Positions 7,735-16,693 of a DNA stretch of 64,000 nucleotides are shown piece after piece (the stretch's first letter is position 1; each line of letters opens with the position of its first letter). The DNA is from Streptomyces albicerus (lineage in GTDB: Bacteria > Actinomycetota > Actinomycetes > Streptomycetales > Streptomycetaceae). The notes beneath the pieces were generated by a model. That model had not been told where the DNA came from, did not search any database, and saw only the letters and a list, made by a program, of their open reading frames with translations. Where the stretch lies: positions 23,589 through 87,588 of the forward strand of contig NZ_VWMY01000050.1 of assembly GCF_008905045.1 (NCBI RefSeq). The letters are read 5' to 3'. Position numbers and translations under genes: made by a program.

Positions 7735-8733
7735 ATGAGACTTCTGATGCTGGGTGGTACGGAGTTCGTGGGCCGGGCAGTCGTGGAGGCGGCGCTCGCC
7801 CGCGGCTGGGATGTGACCGTCTTCCACCGGGGGCGGCATGAGCCTGTGGAGGGGGTGCGGTCACTGCACGGCGACCGCAACGCGCCCGACGGGCTGGCGG
7901 CGCTGGCCGGGACCGGGGACGAGTGGGACGTCGTCGTCGACACCTGGTCGGCGGCGCCCCGGGCCGTGCGGGACGCCGCGCGGCTGTTGAGGGACCGGGT
8001 CCGGCGGTATGTGTACGTGTCGAGCTGCTCCGTGTACGCGTGGCCGCCGGCCGCCGGCTACACCGAGGACGCTCCGCCCGTGGAGGGCGCGTCGGCCGAC
8101 GCGGAGCAGACCGACTACGCGCGGGACAAGCGCGGCGGCGAGCTGGCCGTGCTCGACGCGTTCGGCGAGGAGCGGTCGGTGCTCGTACGGTCCGGGCTGA
8201 TCCTCGGGCCGTACGAGAACATCGGGCGTCTGCCGTGGTGGCTGGGACGGGCGGCCCGCGGCGGGCCCGTCCTGGCACCCGGCCCCCGGGATCTTCCGCT
8301 GCAGTACGTCGATGTCCGGGACCTCGCCGAGTGGGTGCTCCAGGGCGTGGACCGGGAGGTGAGCGGGGCGTACAACCTCGTCAGTCCGCGGGGGCATACG
8401 ACGATGGGGGCGCTGCTCGACGAGTGCGTCCGGGTCACGGGTGACCGGGCGGAGCTCCGGTGGACCGACCCGGACGTGGTTCTGGAGGCCGGGATCGAGC
8501 CCTGGACGCAGCTTCCCGTGTGGGTACCGCCGGGGAGCGAGCTGCACGGGGCCCTGCACGGCGCGGACGTCTCGCGGGCCGTGGCGGCGGGGCTCCGGTG
8601 CCGCTCCGTGTCCGAGACCGTGGCCGACACCTGGAGCTGGCTCCAGGGCATCGGCGGTACGGCTCCGCAGCGGCCCGACCGCCCGGTGGTCGGGCTCGAC
8701 CCCGCCGTGGAGGCGAAGGTCCTGGGCGGCTGA
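7735..8733 (+). CDS. NAD(P)-dependent epimerase/dehydratase-family (SDR) protein
   Basis: 332 residues, an extended short-chain dehydrogenase. The Rossmann motif GGTEFVG is at about 7-13, YVYVSSCSVY carries the Ser region, and the active-site YxxxK appears as DYARDKRGGE. The following LVRSGLILGPYENIGRLPWWLGRAARGG and DVRDLAEW segments are typical of NAD-binding epimerases used on nucleotide-sugar or similar substrates. The substrate cannot be told. The ATG at 7735 was chosen because the preceding residues are not conserved-looking. No obvious operon partner. Confidence 0.85.
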   Translation: MRLLMLGGTEFVGRAVVEAALARGWDVTVFHRGRHEPVEGVRSLHGDRNAPDGLAALAGTGDEWDVVVDTWSAAPRAVRDAARLLRDRVRRYVYVSSCSVYAWPPAAGYTEDAPPVEGASADAEQTDYARDKRGGELAVLDAFGEERSVLVRSGLILGPYENIGRLPWWLGRAARGGPVLAPGPRDLPLQYVDVRDLAEWVLQGVDREVSGAYNLVSPRGHTTMGALLDECVRVTGDRAELRWTDPDVVLEAGIEPWTQLPVWVPPGSELHGALHGADVSRAVAAGLRCRSVSETVADTWSWLQGIGGTAPQRPDRPVVGLDPAVEAKVLGG

Positions 8734-8820
8734 GTTCGGTGGGGGGTGGCACTGGCACCACCCCCGTCCCGGTGGCTCGGCCCCGTGACCCACGGCGGCC
8801 GGTTCGGCGAGACTGAGCGC

Positions 8821-10128
8821 ATGGACACGAGGAGCGGGGACAAGAGCGAGGGCGCCGTCGGGAACAGCGGTGGCGGCAGGGTGCGTACCGCCGCGCTCGC
8901 CGGAGTGCGGGCGCTGGTGCTGGCCGTGGTCGCGCCGGTCGGGTCGATCACCCTCTTCGTACTGTCCGTCGTGTCGCTCGTCCTCGTGTCCGTGGGCATC
9001 GGCATCGTCACGACGCCGTGGGTGCTGGCCGCCGTACGAGGCTTCGCGAACTGGCGGCGCCTGGTGGCGGCCCAGTGGAGCGGCGTGCGGATTCCGCCCG
9101 CGTACCGGCCGGTCCCGAAGGGCGCCAACCCGTGGAGGCGGTGCTTCCACCTGCTCGGCGATCCGGCGACCTGGCGGGATCTCATGTGGCTGCCGGTCGA
9201 CTTCACCGCGGGTTTCGTCACCGCGCTGCTGCCGGCCGCGCTGCTCACGTATCCCTTCGAGGGGTTCGCCCTGGGCGCCGGGCTGTGGCAGGTCTTCACG
9301 GACGGCACGCGCGTCGGCTGGTGGTACGGGTTCGTGCCGGTCAGCGGGCAGCTCAGCGCCCTCGGCGCGGCCGCGCTGGGCGCCGCCCTGCTCGTCACCG
9401 GCGTCTACACGGCGCCCCTCCTCCTGCGCGTCCACTTCCTGCTGACCCGGTCCGTCCTCGCGTCCGGCCAGGGTGAACTCGCCGAGCGCGTACGGGTGCT
9501 CACCGAGACCCGGCGGGACGCCGTCGACACCTCCGCGGCCGAACTGCGCCGTATCGAGCGGGACCTGCACGACGGGGCGCAGGCCCGGCTGGTCGCGATG
9601 GGCATGGATCTCGGCACGGTCGAGGCCCTGATCGAGAAGGACCCGGCGAAGGCCAAGCAGCTGCTAGCGCAGGCCCGCAAGTCCTCCGCCGAGGCGCTCA
9701 CCGAACTGCGCGATCTCGTACGCGGCATCCACCCGCCCGTGCTCGCGGAGCGCGGGCTCGGCGACGCCGTACGGGCATTGGCGCTGCGGATGCCGATCAG
9801 TACCGAGGCCGACGTGGACCTGCCGGGGCGGCCCGAAGCGCCGGTGGAGTCCGCCGCGTACTTCGCCGTCAGCGAGGTCCTCACCAACGCCGTGAAGCAC
9901 TCGGGCGCCGACCGCATCTGGGTCGATGTGCACCACACCCCGGAGCACGGCGGGATGCTGCGGATCGCCGTCACCGACAACGGCCACGGCGGCGCCTCGA
10001 TCGGCGCGGGTTCGGGACTCTCCGGAGTCGAGCGGCGACTGGGTACATTCGACGGCGTCCTGGCCGTCAGCAGTCCCGCGGGCGGTCCCACCATGGTGAC
10101 CATGGAGATCCCTTGCGAGTTGTCCTAG
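8821..10128 (+). CDS. Sensor histidine kinase, NarL/DesK type
   Basis: 435 residues. About four to five membrane segments occupy residues 20-215, with no large extracellular domain. Then come a HisKA_3 dimerisation helix with the phospho-acceptor His250 in RRIERDLHDGAQ and an HATPase domain with SEVLTNAVKHSGA (N box) and VTDNGHGGA (G1). The 3' end overlaps the response-regulator gene by 16 nt, so the two are translationally coupled and form a two-component pair. The signal is unknown; the membrane-embedded sensor is consistent with sensing within the membrane or envelope (inference). Confidence 0.92.
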   Translation: MDTRSGDKSEGAVGNSGGGRVRTAALAGVRALVLAVVAPVGSITLFVLSVVSLVLVSVGIGIVTTPWVLAAVRGFANWRRLVAAQWSGVRIPPAYRPVPKGANPWRRCFHLLGDPATWRDLMWLPVDFTAGFVTALLPAALLTYPFEGFALGAGLWQVFTDGTRVGWWYGFVPVSGQLSALGAAALGAALLVTGVYTAPLLLRVHFLLTRSVLASGQGELAERVRVLTETRRDAVDTSAAELRRIERDLHDGAQARLVAMGMDLGTVEALIEKDPAKAKQLLAQARKSSAEALTELRDLVRGIHPPVLAERGLGDAVRALALRMPISTEADVDLPGRPEAPVESAAYFAVSEVLTNAVKHSGADRIWVDVHHTPEHGGMLRIAVTDNGHGGASIGAGSGLSGVERRLGTFDGVLAVSSPAGGPTMVTMEIPCELS

Positions 10129-10766
10129 CCGAAGACCTGTTCCTGCTGCGCGACGGCCTGGTCCGGATGCTGGAGGCGTACGACTTCGAGATCGCGGCGG
10201 CCGTCGAGACGGGACCCGAGCTCACGCGGGCGCTCGCCGAGTTGGCACCGGACGTCGCCGTGGTCGACGTACGCCTGCCGCCCTCGCACACGGACGAGGG
10301 GCTGCAGTGCGCGCTGGCGGCCCGCCGGGCCAGACCCGGGCTGCCGGTGCTCGTGCTTTCGCAGCACGTGGAGCAGTTGTACGCGCGCGAACTGCTCGCC
10401 GACGGGGAGGGCGGGGTCGGCTATCTGCTCAAGGACCGGGTGTTCGACGCCGAGCAGTTCATCGACGCCGTGCGGCGGGTCGCGGCGGGCGGTACGGCGA
10501 TGGACCCACAGGTCATCCAGCAGCTGCTGTCGCGGCGGCAGGCGGACGACCGGCCGCTGGGCCGGCTGACTCCGCGCGAGCTGGAGGTTTTGGAACTCAT
10601 GGCACAGGGCAGGTCGAATGCGGCGATCGCGGGCCAACTGGTGGTCACGGAGCGGGCGATCGCAAAGCACACATCCAACATCTTCGCGAAGCTGGGCCTG
10701 GAGGTCTCGGACGACGACAACCGTCGCGTTCTGGCCGTTCTCGCCTATTTGGATCAGGGCCGGTGA
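10113..10766 (+). CDS. LuxR/NarL-family response regulator
   Basis: 217 residues from an unusual TTG start that overlaps the kinase gene by 16 nt. The receiver domain has Glu7-Asp8, the phospho-acceptor Asp52 (VAVVDVRLP) and Lys in YLLKDRV. The C-terminal LuxR helix-turn-helix (about 150-205) reads LTPRELEVLELMAQGRSNAA and then TERAIAKHTSNIFAKLGL. The regulator of the kinase directly upstream; targets are unknown. Confidence 0.93.
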   Translation: MRVVLAEDLFLLRDGLVRMLEAYDFEIAAAVETGPELTRALAELAPDVAVVDVRLPPSHTDEGLQCALAARRARPGLPVLVLSQHVEQLYARELLADGEGGVGYLLKDRVFDAEQFIDAVRRVAAGGTAMDPQVIQQLLSRRQADDRPLGRLTPRELEVLELMAQGRSNAAIAGQLVVTERAIAKHTSNIFAKLGLEVSDDDNRRVLAVLAYLDQGR

Positions 10767-10991
10767 AATGACCCGGGACCGAGATCGGCTTCGCTGAATG
10801 ATATTCAATAACTCCCCCTCAACTGCCGTTGAAACGGGGGCTTCTGCGCACGTTGCGCCGGAATTGCTCCACCAATCTCTCACCAATTTCTGAGGCGTCT
10901 GAACGCCCCAGGAACCCCTCCCGTATTGAACGACGCCGCTTCACCTCCTGTCGGGCGCCTCAATGCCCCGCAAGGAAGCCAGAGGAGTTCC

Positions 10992-12536
10992 ATGGGACGC
11001 ACAAACCGTAAACGCCGCTCCACGCTCGCCAACCGGGCGATAGCCGCATCGGCGGCTCTCGCGCTGGGTGGCGGCGGCTTGCTGGCGGCGAACATCTACG
11101 CTTCTGCGGGCGAGAACCAGGATTCGACGCAGAACGCACAGACGACCGCCGCCGGGGTGGCAACGATCAAATGCCCGGACGTCGGTCAGCAGCTGACCGA
11201 CGTGCCGGACGGCGCACGCGCCGGTGTCGACCAGGAGCTGGCGAAGCTCGACCAGCAGGTCACGGAGGCCTACAAGCGTCTCGCGGACACCCGCCAGGCC
11301 CAGGCCGGTGACTCCGGCTACGTCGACAACGCCATCCTCGGCCCGCTGAAGTCCAAGCGGACGGCCACCATCGACCGGATCGGCATCAACATCCAGCGCG
11401 CGGGCGGTCAGCCTCCGCAGGGAGCCGACCAGCTCGCCCAGTGCGAGGGTGTGCCGGCCGAGCAGCCGGACACCGCCGCCGGTGAGGGTCAGGACCAGAA
11501 CAACGACGGTCAGGACCAGGGCGACGGCCAGAACCAGGGTGACGGCCAGGACCAGGGTCAGGACCAGGGCGACGGCCAGGACCAGGGCGACGGCGGCCAG
11601 GAAGGCGGCCCGGTGGCGGCCGACTTCCAGGACATCACCCAGGTCCAGCCGAACGGCGGCGCGAAGGGCGTCGGTGCGAACGGGCTCCCCGCGAACGGGG
11701 ACACCGGTTCGACGGGCACCTTCACCACGAGCTGTGGCACCAACCCGAACGACAACCACAACTCGGACAACGTGATCGTCGCTCCGGGTGTCGACAACGG
11801 TGCGCAGCACACGCACGACTACGTCGGCAACCAGGACAACAACGCCTTCACCAGCGACGAGCAGTTCCTCCAGGCCGACACCAGCTGCGAGAACCAGGGC
11901 GACAAGTCGTCGTACTACTGGCCGGTGCTGCGCCTGCAGAACGGTGAGGACGAGTTCGACGCGAACGAGCTCGGTGGCGGTGCGGAAGGCAACATCGGCC
12001 CGATCCAAGAAGCCACCCAGGCGGAGCTGAAGTTCGTCGGCAACAAGACGAGCGATGTTGTCGCGATGCCGCAGGCCCTGCGCATCATCACCGGTGACGC
12101 CAAGGCCTTCACCAACGGCCTCGCCAACGCCAACACGAACTGGAGCTGCACCGGCTTCGAGGACCGGCAGCTGACGGACAAGTACCCGATCTGCCCCGAG
12201 GGCAGCTCCGTGGTACGGACGTCCAACTTCCAGAGCTGCTGGGACGGCCAGAACATCGACAGCGCCAACCACCGCACGCACGTGGCCTTCGTGCAGGAGG
12301 ACGGCACCTGCGCCAACGGTTTCCAGGCCATCCCCCAGCTCCAGGCCCGTCTGGTCTACGACGTTCCGGCCCCGCAGATCGAGAACGGACAAGTCGTGAA
12401 CCCGTTCGCGGTGGACGGCTTCCCGACAGAGCTGCACAAGCCGATCACCGACCACAACGACTTCATCAACTTCTTCGACGAGAACACGATGAACCAGGTG
12501 GTCGACTGCATCAACAGCGGCCAGGACTGCCAGTAG
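10992..12536 (+). CDS. Secreted DUF1996-domain protein
   Basis: 514 residues. A signal peptide (basic NRKRRS, hydrophobic about 15-35) is followed by a Cys-containing helical region (about 50-130), a low-complexity linker of Asp-Gly-Gln repeats (about 165-205) and a DUF1996 domain (about 240-490). The DUF1996 signatures are the GTNPNDNHNSDNVI segment, AQHTHDYVGN, SYYWPVLR, and a C-terminal RTHVAFV. Multiple Cys suggest disulfides. DUF1996 proteins occur in fungi and actinomycetes; function is unknown. The ATG has GAGGAG about 6 nt upstream. A long perfect hairpin follows the stop. Confidence 0.88.
   Translation: MGRTNRKRRSTLANRAIAASAALALGGGGLLAANIYASAGENQDSTQNAQTTAAGVATIKCPDVGQQLTDVPDGARAGVDQELAKLDQQVTEAYKRLADTRQAQAGDSGYVDNAILGPLKSKRTATIDRIGINIQRAGGQPPQGADQLAQCEGVPAEQPDTAAGEGQDQNNDGQDQGDGQNQGDGQDQGQDQGDGQDQGDGGQEGGPVAADFQDITQVQPNGGAKGVGANGLPANGDTGSTGTFTTSCGTNPNDNHNSDNVIVAPGVDNGAQHTHDYVGNQDNNAFTSDEQFLQADTSCENQGDKSSYYWPVLRLQNGEDEFDANELGGGAEGNIGPIQEATQAELKFVGNKTSDVVAMPQALRIITGDAKAFTNGLANANTNWSCTGFEDRQLTDKYPICPEGSSVVRTSNFQSCWDGQNIDSANHRTHVAFVQEDGTCANGFQAIPQLQARLVYDVPAPQIENGQVVNPFAVDGFPTELHKPITDHNDFINFFDENTMNQVVDCINSGQDCQ
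11486..11600 (+). repeat. Coding tandem repeat (Asp-Gly-Gln-Asp-Gln-Gly)
   Basis: Roughly six degenerate copies of GACGGCCAGGACCAGGGC lie inside the DUF1996 gene and encode the acidic linker. The unit is a multiple of 3, so copy-number changes would alter linker length without a frameshift. Confidence 0.85.
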
Positions 12537-12550
12537 CACATAGGCAGTAA

Positions 12551-12598
12551 GCAGGAGAAAGCCGGCGGTGGGATTTCCCACCGCCGGCTTTCTCCTGC
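12551..12598. terminator. Bidirectional terminator hairpin
   Basis: A perfect 23-bp stem (left arm begins GCAGGAGAAAGCCGGCGG) with a 2-nt loop between the convergent DUF1996 and lipoprotein genes. It includes an A-run on one side and a T-run on the other, so it can work in both directions. Confidence 0.93.
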
Positions 12599-12614
12599 GC
12601 CGGAACCTGCGCGG

Positions 12615-13055
12615 TCAGCCGCTGTGACCGCCACTCTTGTTGTGGCTGCCACCGGGATTCATGTGCTCGGACCCCTCCTCCAAGATTCCGCCGAGCTGGC
12701 CGCGCAGCGCTGTCACCATCTTCTTCTCGCCGATGGCGACCCACTTGCGGCCGACGAGGTAGTAGCCGCCGTAGTCCTTGGCCCCGTTCAGCCACTCGCG
12801 CTGACCGCGGTCGGTGGCGAAGGTCGCGAGGACGAACTTGCCGTCGGTGTTCTTGCAGATGGCCTGGCGGATCGTGTCCGCGTCCGTCTGCATGTTCGGC
12901 TTGCAGCCCGCCTCGCTCGCCAGGTGCTCCAGGCTCCCGCTCGCGGTCTCGGGGACCTTCTCCCCGCCGTCCTCCGAGCCACAGCCCGTCACCGCCAGCA
13001 CTGCCATGAACGCCCCGGCCGTACCGACCGCGAGCCTCTTCCTCGTCACACTCAT
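12615..13055 (-). CDS. Small lipoprotein of unknown function
   Basis: 146 residues. The signal peptide ends in the lipobox LAVTGC, so Cys about residue 23 is lipidated. The mature part carries CKPNMQTDADTIRQAICKN and a globular region with YLVGRKWVAIGEKK, ending in a Gly/Ser/His tail. The AGGAAG..ATGSTART choice rests on GGAGG 9 nt upstream of the ATG at 13055. Convergent with the DUF1996 gene. No function recognised. Confidence 0.75.
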   Translation of the reverse strand: MSVTRKRLAVGTAGAFMAVLAVTGCGSEDGGEKVPETASGSLEHLASEAGCKPNMQTDADTIRQAICKNTDGKFVLATFATDRGQREWLNGAKDYGGYYLVGRKWVAIGEKKMVTALRGQLGGILEEGSEHMNPGGSHNKSGGHSG

Positions 13056-13344
13056 TCGTTCGTACCTCCGGGTCCGTTCCGGCCTGGGAGGGTCGGTCCC
13101 GGCCCACGCCGCTGAGAGCCCTCGCGGGGGCCCTGCCTTCGATACGGCTCCCGCACGCTCCGCGCTCAATCGACTGCCGCACGGGCAGGCGAACCAGCTC
13201 CGCCTCAGTCTCGTCAAGCAGGACGGCACAGGTGGCGGATTCCGTGTTACCTGCATCACAGGGCACATCGCAATGACCGGGACCACACCGGCCGGCGTGC
13301 GCACCGGAGGCCACTGCTCCGATGATCGCGAAAAACCGCTGCCG
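13056..13344. other. Intergenic region between divergent genes
   Basis: About 290 nt between the lipoprotein start and the hairpin at the TPR gene. Frames remain open on both strands but have no ribosome-binding site or recognisable product. Nothing else is seen. Confidence 0.5.
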
Positions 13345-13380
13345 GTCATGGGCACACCCGTGCGAGGGTGTGCCCATGAC
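13345..13380 (+). promoter_or_regulatory. Perfect hairpin covering the start of the TPR gene
   Basis: GTCATGGGCACACCC pairs perfectly with GGGTGTGCCCATGAC across a 6-nt loop. The right arm contains both the GAGGG-type ribosome-binding site region and the ATG at 13376, so in RNA it would hide the start; in DNA it could be an operator. Confidence 0.7.
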
Positions 13381-13891
13381 GGCAGAACACACGACAGCGG
13401 ACTGGGAAGAGCGCGTGGCAGCCGCCTGGGCCACCTTCGACGACTATGCGGAGGCGGACGCGGCGGACTTCCGCGCGGTGATCGACGCGCTGGTCGCCGA
13501 GTTGCCCGCCGACAGCCCGGTCGGCCCGTTCGAGCAGGCCTGCGCATGGGACTCGACGGGCCACTCGGACAAGGCCGTGCCGCTGTACCAGGAGGCCCTG
13601 GCGCGCGGCCTCGACGGCTATCGCGGCCGGCGCACGAAGATCCAGCTCTCCAGCTCGCTGCGGAACATCGGGCAGCCGGAGGAGGGCGTCAAGCTCCTGA
13701 CACCCGAACTCGACGCGCCCTCCGACGAGTTGGACGACGCCGTACGCGCGACACTCGCGCTGTGCCTGGCGAACCTGGGTCGCGAGCGCGAGGGACTCTC
13801 GCTCGCGCTCGGCGCGCTCGCCCCTCATCTGCCGCGCTACCAGCGCTCGATGGCGAATTACGCGCGCCTGCTCGTCGAGCCGGAGGAGTAA
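13376..13891 (+). CDS. Tetratricopeptide-repeat protein
   Basis: 171 residues, mostly alpha-helical with two to three TPR-like helix pairs, for example GPFEQACAWDSTGHSDKAVP then LYQEALARGLDGYRGRRTKI and ATLALCLANLGREREGLSLAL. It matches the short TPR proteins widespread in Streptomyces; these are protein-binding scaffolds and no enzymatic motif is present. The start at 13376 uses GAGGG about 7 nt upstream, inside a perfect hairpin. Confidence 0.78.
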   Translation: MTAEHTTADWEERVAAAWATFDDYAEADAADFRAVIDALVAELPADSPVGPFEQACAWDSTGHSDKAVPLYQEALARGLDGYRGRRTKIQLSSSLRNIGQPEEGVKLLTPELDAPSDELDDAVRATLALCLANLGREREGLSLALGALAPHLPRYQRSMANYARLLVEPEE

Positions 13892-13951
13892 CTCCCCACG
13901 GACTCGGGGCAGTCCAGGTGACCAACCACCGATTCGCTCGTTTTGCTGAAC

Positions 13952-15874
13952 GTGCAGTCACAGGATGTCGCCCCGCGCCCCGCAACAGCCCCTGGACCGG
14001 TCGTCGACGTCGAGCAGGCCGAGGCCGCGCTCGTCGAGCACTACCCGCGGCTCGTCCGGCTCGCCTACCTTGTGCTGCCGCCGAGCCTCGGCCGCAACCG
14101 CCGGGTGCTCACGGCGCACGCGCTCACGCAGCGCGCGCTGCCCCGCGGCCGGACGCCCGGCGACGCCTCGGCCGTCCCGGCCCAGCGGACCGCGGAGGGC
14201 CGCGACGGCGATCCCGGATACATGTACGTACGCCTCCAGGTGCTGCGTACGGCGCTGGAGGCCGGCCGCCCGCTGAAACCCAAGGCGTGGCCGAAGCGGG
14301 CGCAGTTGCCGCCGCTGCTCCCCCAGGTGTGGGGCCTGCGGCTCTTCCCGCGCTCGGGCGGCGCCGACGAACTCGCCCTGGACCAGCGGCTGTCGGCCCT
14401 GTCCGCCCCGGCCCGCGCCGCCTACGTACTGCGCGGCCTGGAGCAGATGCCCGACCCGGAGGTGCGCAAGGTGCTCGCCGCGGTGGGCGAGGAGGACCCG
14501 GCCGCCGCGCTCGCCGAGGCGGACGGAATCGGGGCTGAACAGTACGCGCTGCTGACGTCCCCCGAGTTCGATCCGTGCTCCCTGCAGGCCCGGCCCCCGG
14601 ACCTGATGCGCCGCCGCCAGCACATGAAGGCGGCGCTCGCCGCGGCCGCCGCCGTCGCCGTGTGCGGGGCGCTGCTCGCACTGCCCGGTGACGGCTGGGG
14701 CCCCGACGGCGCGGCGGCACCCTCGTACGCGCAGAACCCGTCGGCCCAAGCCGCCCTGGATCCGGACCAGTTGACGCTGGTTCCGGCGGCCGCGTGGGAG
14801 TCGTCGGCGCGCACCGACTTCTCCGTGTGGCCCGCGCGCGGCAGCCTCACCGGCGACAAGGCGCTGCTGCGCCGCGCGCTCGCCGTGTGGGCGCGGCCCG
14901 GCGAGACCGTCCAGGTCTCGGCCACCCCCGGCACCCCGGCGGGTGCCCCGCCCGGACCACCCCAGCTGCTGTACGCGGATGAGGTCGACCAGAGCCGGGT
15001 CGTGCTGCTCTACGACGGCCTGCGCATCGTGCGGTACGCCGAGCCGAAGGACGGCACGCGGGGCGCCGCCCTCGACTTCGCGCGCGTCGACGGCGCCACC
15101 GGAGCCGAGGCCAACGCGGTGGTCGTGGGCCGCTCCGACGGCAACGTCCGCTATCTGACGGCGCCTTGGGTGCGGACGGCCGCCGTGCGCGACCTGCTGA
15201 AGTCCGCGGCCGGTGCGACTCCGTTGAAGCGCTCGGCGGACGGGGTGACCGAGCCGTTCGCCAGCCCGGCGCAGCAGACCGGCGAGTGCCGTTCCTGGAA
15301 CGCGCTGGAGCTCTCCGACCGCTCGGGCACCCGCCTGACGACCGATCTCGGCGAGCTGACTCCGGCCCGTCTCACCTCGGGCCGCCCCGGGCAGCCTCAC
15401 GACGCCTCGGCGGAGACCTGGTCCCCGCTCGCCTGCTCCCTCGCGGCGGTACGCGGGCAGGGAGTGCGCTCGGTCAACGCCTGGCAGTACGCCCGGCAGC
15501 CACTGCCCCACGCGAGCGGCACGGCGGACTGGCTGTGCACGCGGGCGGACACCTGGCGCGGCGGGGGCACGCGGGTGCTGGCCCAGTTCCACGCCCCGGG
15601 CCAGCCGTACGCCGCGGTCGCGGCGAAGGCGGAGAACGTGGCCGCCTGCGGCTCGAAGGACCCCCACGTCCTGGCGGGCGTGCTGTGGAATTCCCCTACG
15701 GGCGACTGGTATCTCCTCGCGGCCGGAAGCAAGGACACGGCGTCGATCCGTGCGACGGGCGGAGTCAGCGGATCCACCCGGGGGAATCTCCTGGTCGTAC
15801 GGACCGAACAGGGCGCGCAGGCGGGCCTGAAAGGGACCCTGACCGACGGAAGGTCGATCACCGGGCTGCGCTGA
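13952..15874 (+). CDS. Sigma-factor-like N-terminus fused to membrane-anchored domain
   Basis: 640 residues from the GTG at 13952 (a TTG at 13943 is the other option; neither has a ribosome-binding site). Residues about 20-180 resemble an ECF sigma factor region: VEHYPRLVRLAYLVLPPSLG early, and LDQRLSALSAPARAAYVLRG then MPDPEVRKVL where a sigma-4 region would sit. A single transmembrane helix (about 228-247) follows, then a ~390-residue outer domain with several Cys and Trp. No DNA-recognition helix is convincing. It looks like a Streptomyces-specific protein in which a sigma-like fold has been tethered to the membrane; function unknown. Confidence 0.7.
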   Translation: MQSQDVAPRPATAPGPVVDVEQAEAALVEHYPRLVRLAYLVLPPSLGRNRRVLTAHALTQRALPRGRTPGDASAVPAQRTAEGRDGDPGYMYVRLQVLRTALEAGRPLKPKAWPKRAQLPPLLPQVWGLRLFPRSGGADELALDQRLSALSAPARAAYVLRGLEQMPDPEVRKVLAAVGEEDPAAALAEADGIGAEQYALLTSPEFDPCSLQARPPDLMRRRQHMKAALAAAAAVAVCGALLALPGDGWGPDGAAAPSYAQNPSAQAALDPDQLTLVPAAAWESSARTDFSVWPARGSLTGDKALLRRALAVWARPGETVQVSATPGTPAGAPPGPPQLLYADEVDQSRVVLLYDGLRIVRYAEPKDGTRGAALDFARVDGATGAEANAVVVGRSDGNVRYLTAPWVRTAAVRDLLKSAAGATPLKRSADGVTEPFASPAQQTGECRSWNALELSDRSGTRLTTDLGELTPARLTSGRPGQPHDASAETWSPLACSLAAVRGQGVRSVNAWQYARQPLPHASGTADWLCTRADTWRGGGTRVLAQFHAPGQPYAAVAAKAENVAACGSKDPHVLAGVLWNSPTGDWYLLAAGSKDTASIRATGGVSGSTRGNLLVVRTEQGAQAGLKGTLTDGRSITGLR

Positions 15875-15894
15875 ATCGGGTGAACACGCTTACG

Positions 15895-15908
15895 GAACGG
15901 GTCCGTTC
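15895..15908. promoter_or_regulatory. Candidate operator of the TetR gene
   Basis: GAACGG-GT-CCGTTC is a perfect 14-nt palindrome 31 nt upstream of the TetR start and just after the stop of the preceding gene, a typical autoregulatory position. Confidence 0.5.
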
Positions 15909-15938
15909 GAGGCCGGATTCAATCGGTAAGGTGTTCGC

Positions 15939-16631
15939 ATGACAACCGGGGTACGCCGCAGGATGGGTGTCGACGAGCGGCGGCAGCAGTTGATCGGCGT
16001 CGCCCTCGAGCTGTTCAGCCGACGCTCGCCCGACGAGGTCTCCATCGACGAGATAGCGTCCGCCGCGGGTATCTCGCGGCCGCTGGTCTACCACTACTTT
16101 CCTGGCAAACTCAGCCTGTACGAGGCCGCGTTGAAGCGCGCCTCGGACGATCTGGCGGAACGTTTCGTCGAACCGCAGGAGGGGCCGCTGGGCGCCCGGC
16201 TGCTGCGGGTGATGCGGCGGTTCTTCGACTTCGTCGACGAACACGGGCCCGGTTTCGCGGCGTTGATGCGCGGCGGCCCGGCGGTTGGCTCCACGAACAC
16301 GAATGCCCTCATCGACGGCGTACGGCAGGCCGCGTACCTCCAGATCCTGGCGCATCTGCGCATCGACGACCCGCCCGCCCGCCTCGAACTGGTCATCCGC
16401 TCCTGGATCTCACTGGCCGAGTCGACCGCCCTGATCTGGCTGGACGGCCGCCGCATCCCACGCACCGAACTCGAGGCCCAACTGGTCCACGACTTCGCGG
16501 CCCTGGCAGCGGTGAGCGCCGCGTACGACACGGAGATGGCCAAATTGCTGCGCGACATACTGGCGGAGGAAACGCCCGAGGGCCCCTTCACGGACCTGGT
16601 GGGCCGCTTGGTCTCACTGGCGGCCCCGTAA
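15939..16631 (+). CDS. TetR-family transcriptional regulator
   Basis: 230 residues. The N-terminal TetR HTH is clear: RRQQLIGVALELFSRRSPDE, then VSIDEIASAAGISRPLVYHY and FPGKLSLYEAAL. The C-terminal ligand-binding part is alpha-helical. The ligand is unknown. The stop codon lies in a small GCCCC/GGGGC hairpin that leads into a copy of the short dispersed repeat. Control targets other than itself are not evident. Confidence 0.9.
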   Translation: MTTGVRRRMGVDERRQQLIGVALELFSRRSPDEVSIDEIASAAGISRPLVYHYFPGKLSLYEAALKRASDDLAERFVEPQEGPLGARLLRVMRRFFDFVDEHGPGFAALMRGGPAVGSTNTNALIDGVRQAAYLQILAHLRIDDPPARLELVIRSWISLAESTALIWLDGRRIPRTELEAQLVHDFAALAAVSAAYDTEMAKLLRDILAEETPEGPFTDLVGRLVSLAAP

Positions 16632-16664
16632 GGGGCGCGGGGAACTGCGCGACCAGCCCCCACC
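16631..16664. repeat. Short dispersed GC-rich repeat at gene 3' end
   Basis: AGGGGCGCGGGGAACTGCGC followed by GACCAGCCCCCACC, directly after the TetR stop codon. It is the reverse complement of the first 34 nt of the 168-bp repeat. Confidence 0.85.
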
Positions 16665-16693
16665 GGGCCGCACAAGACGCACCGGACCGGCCG

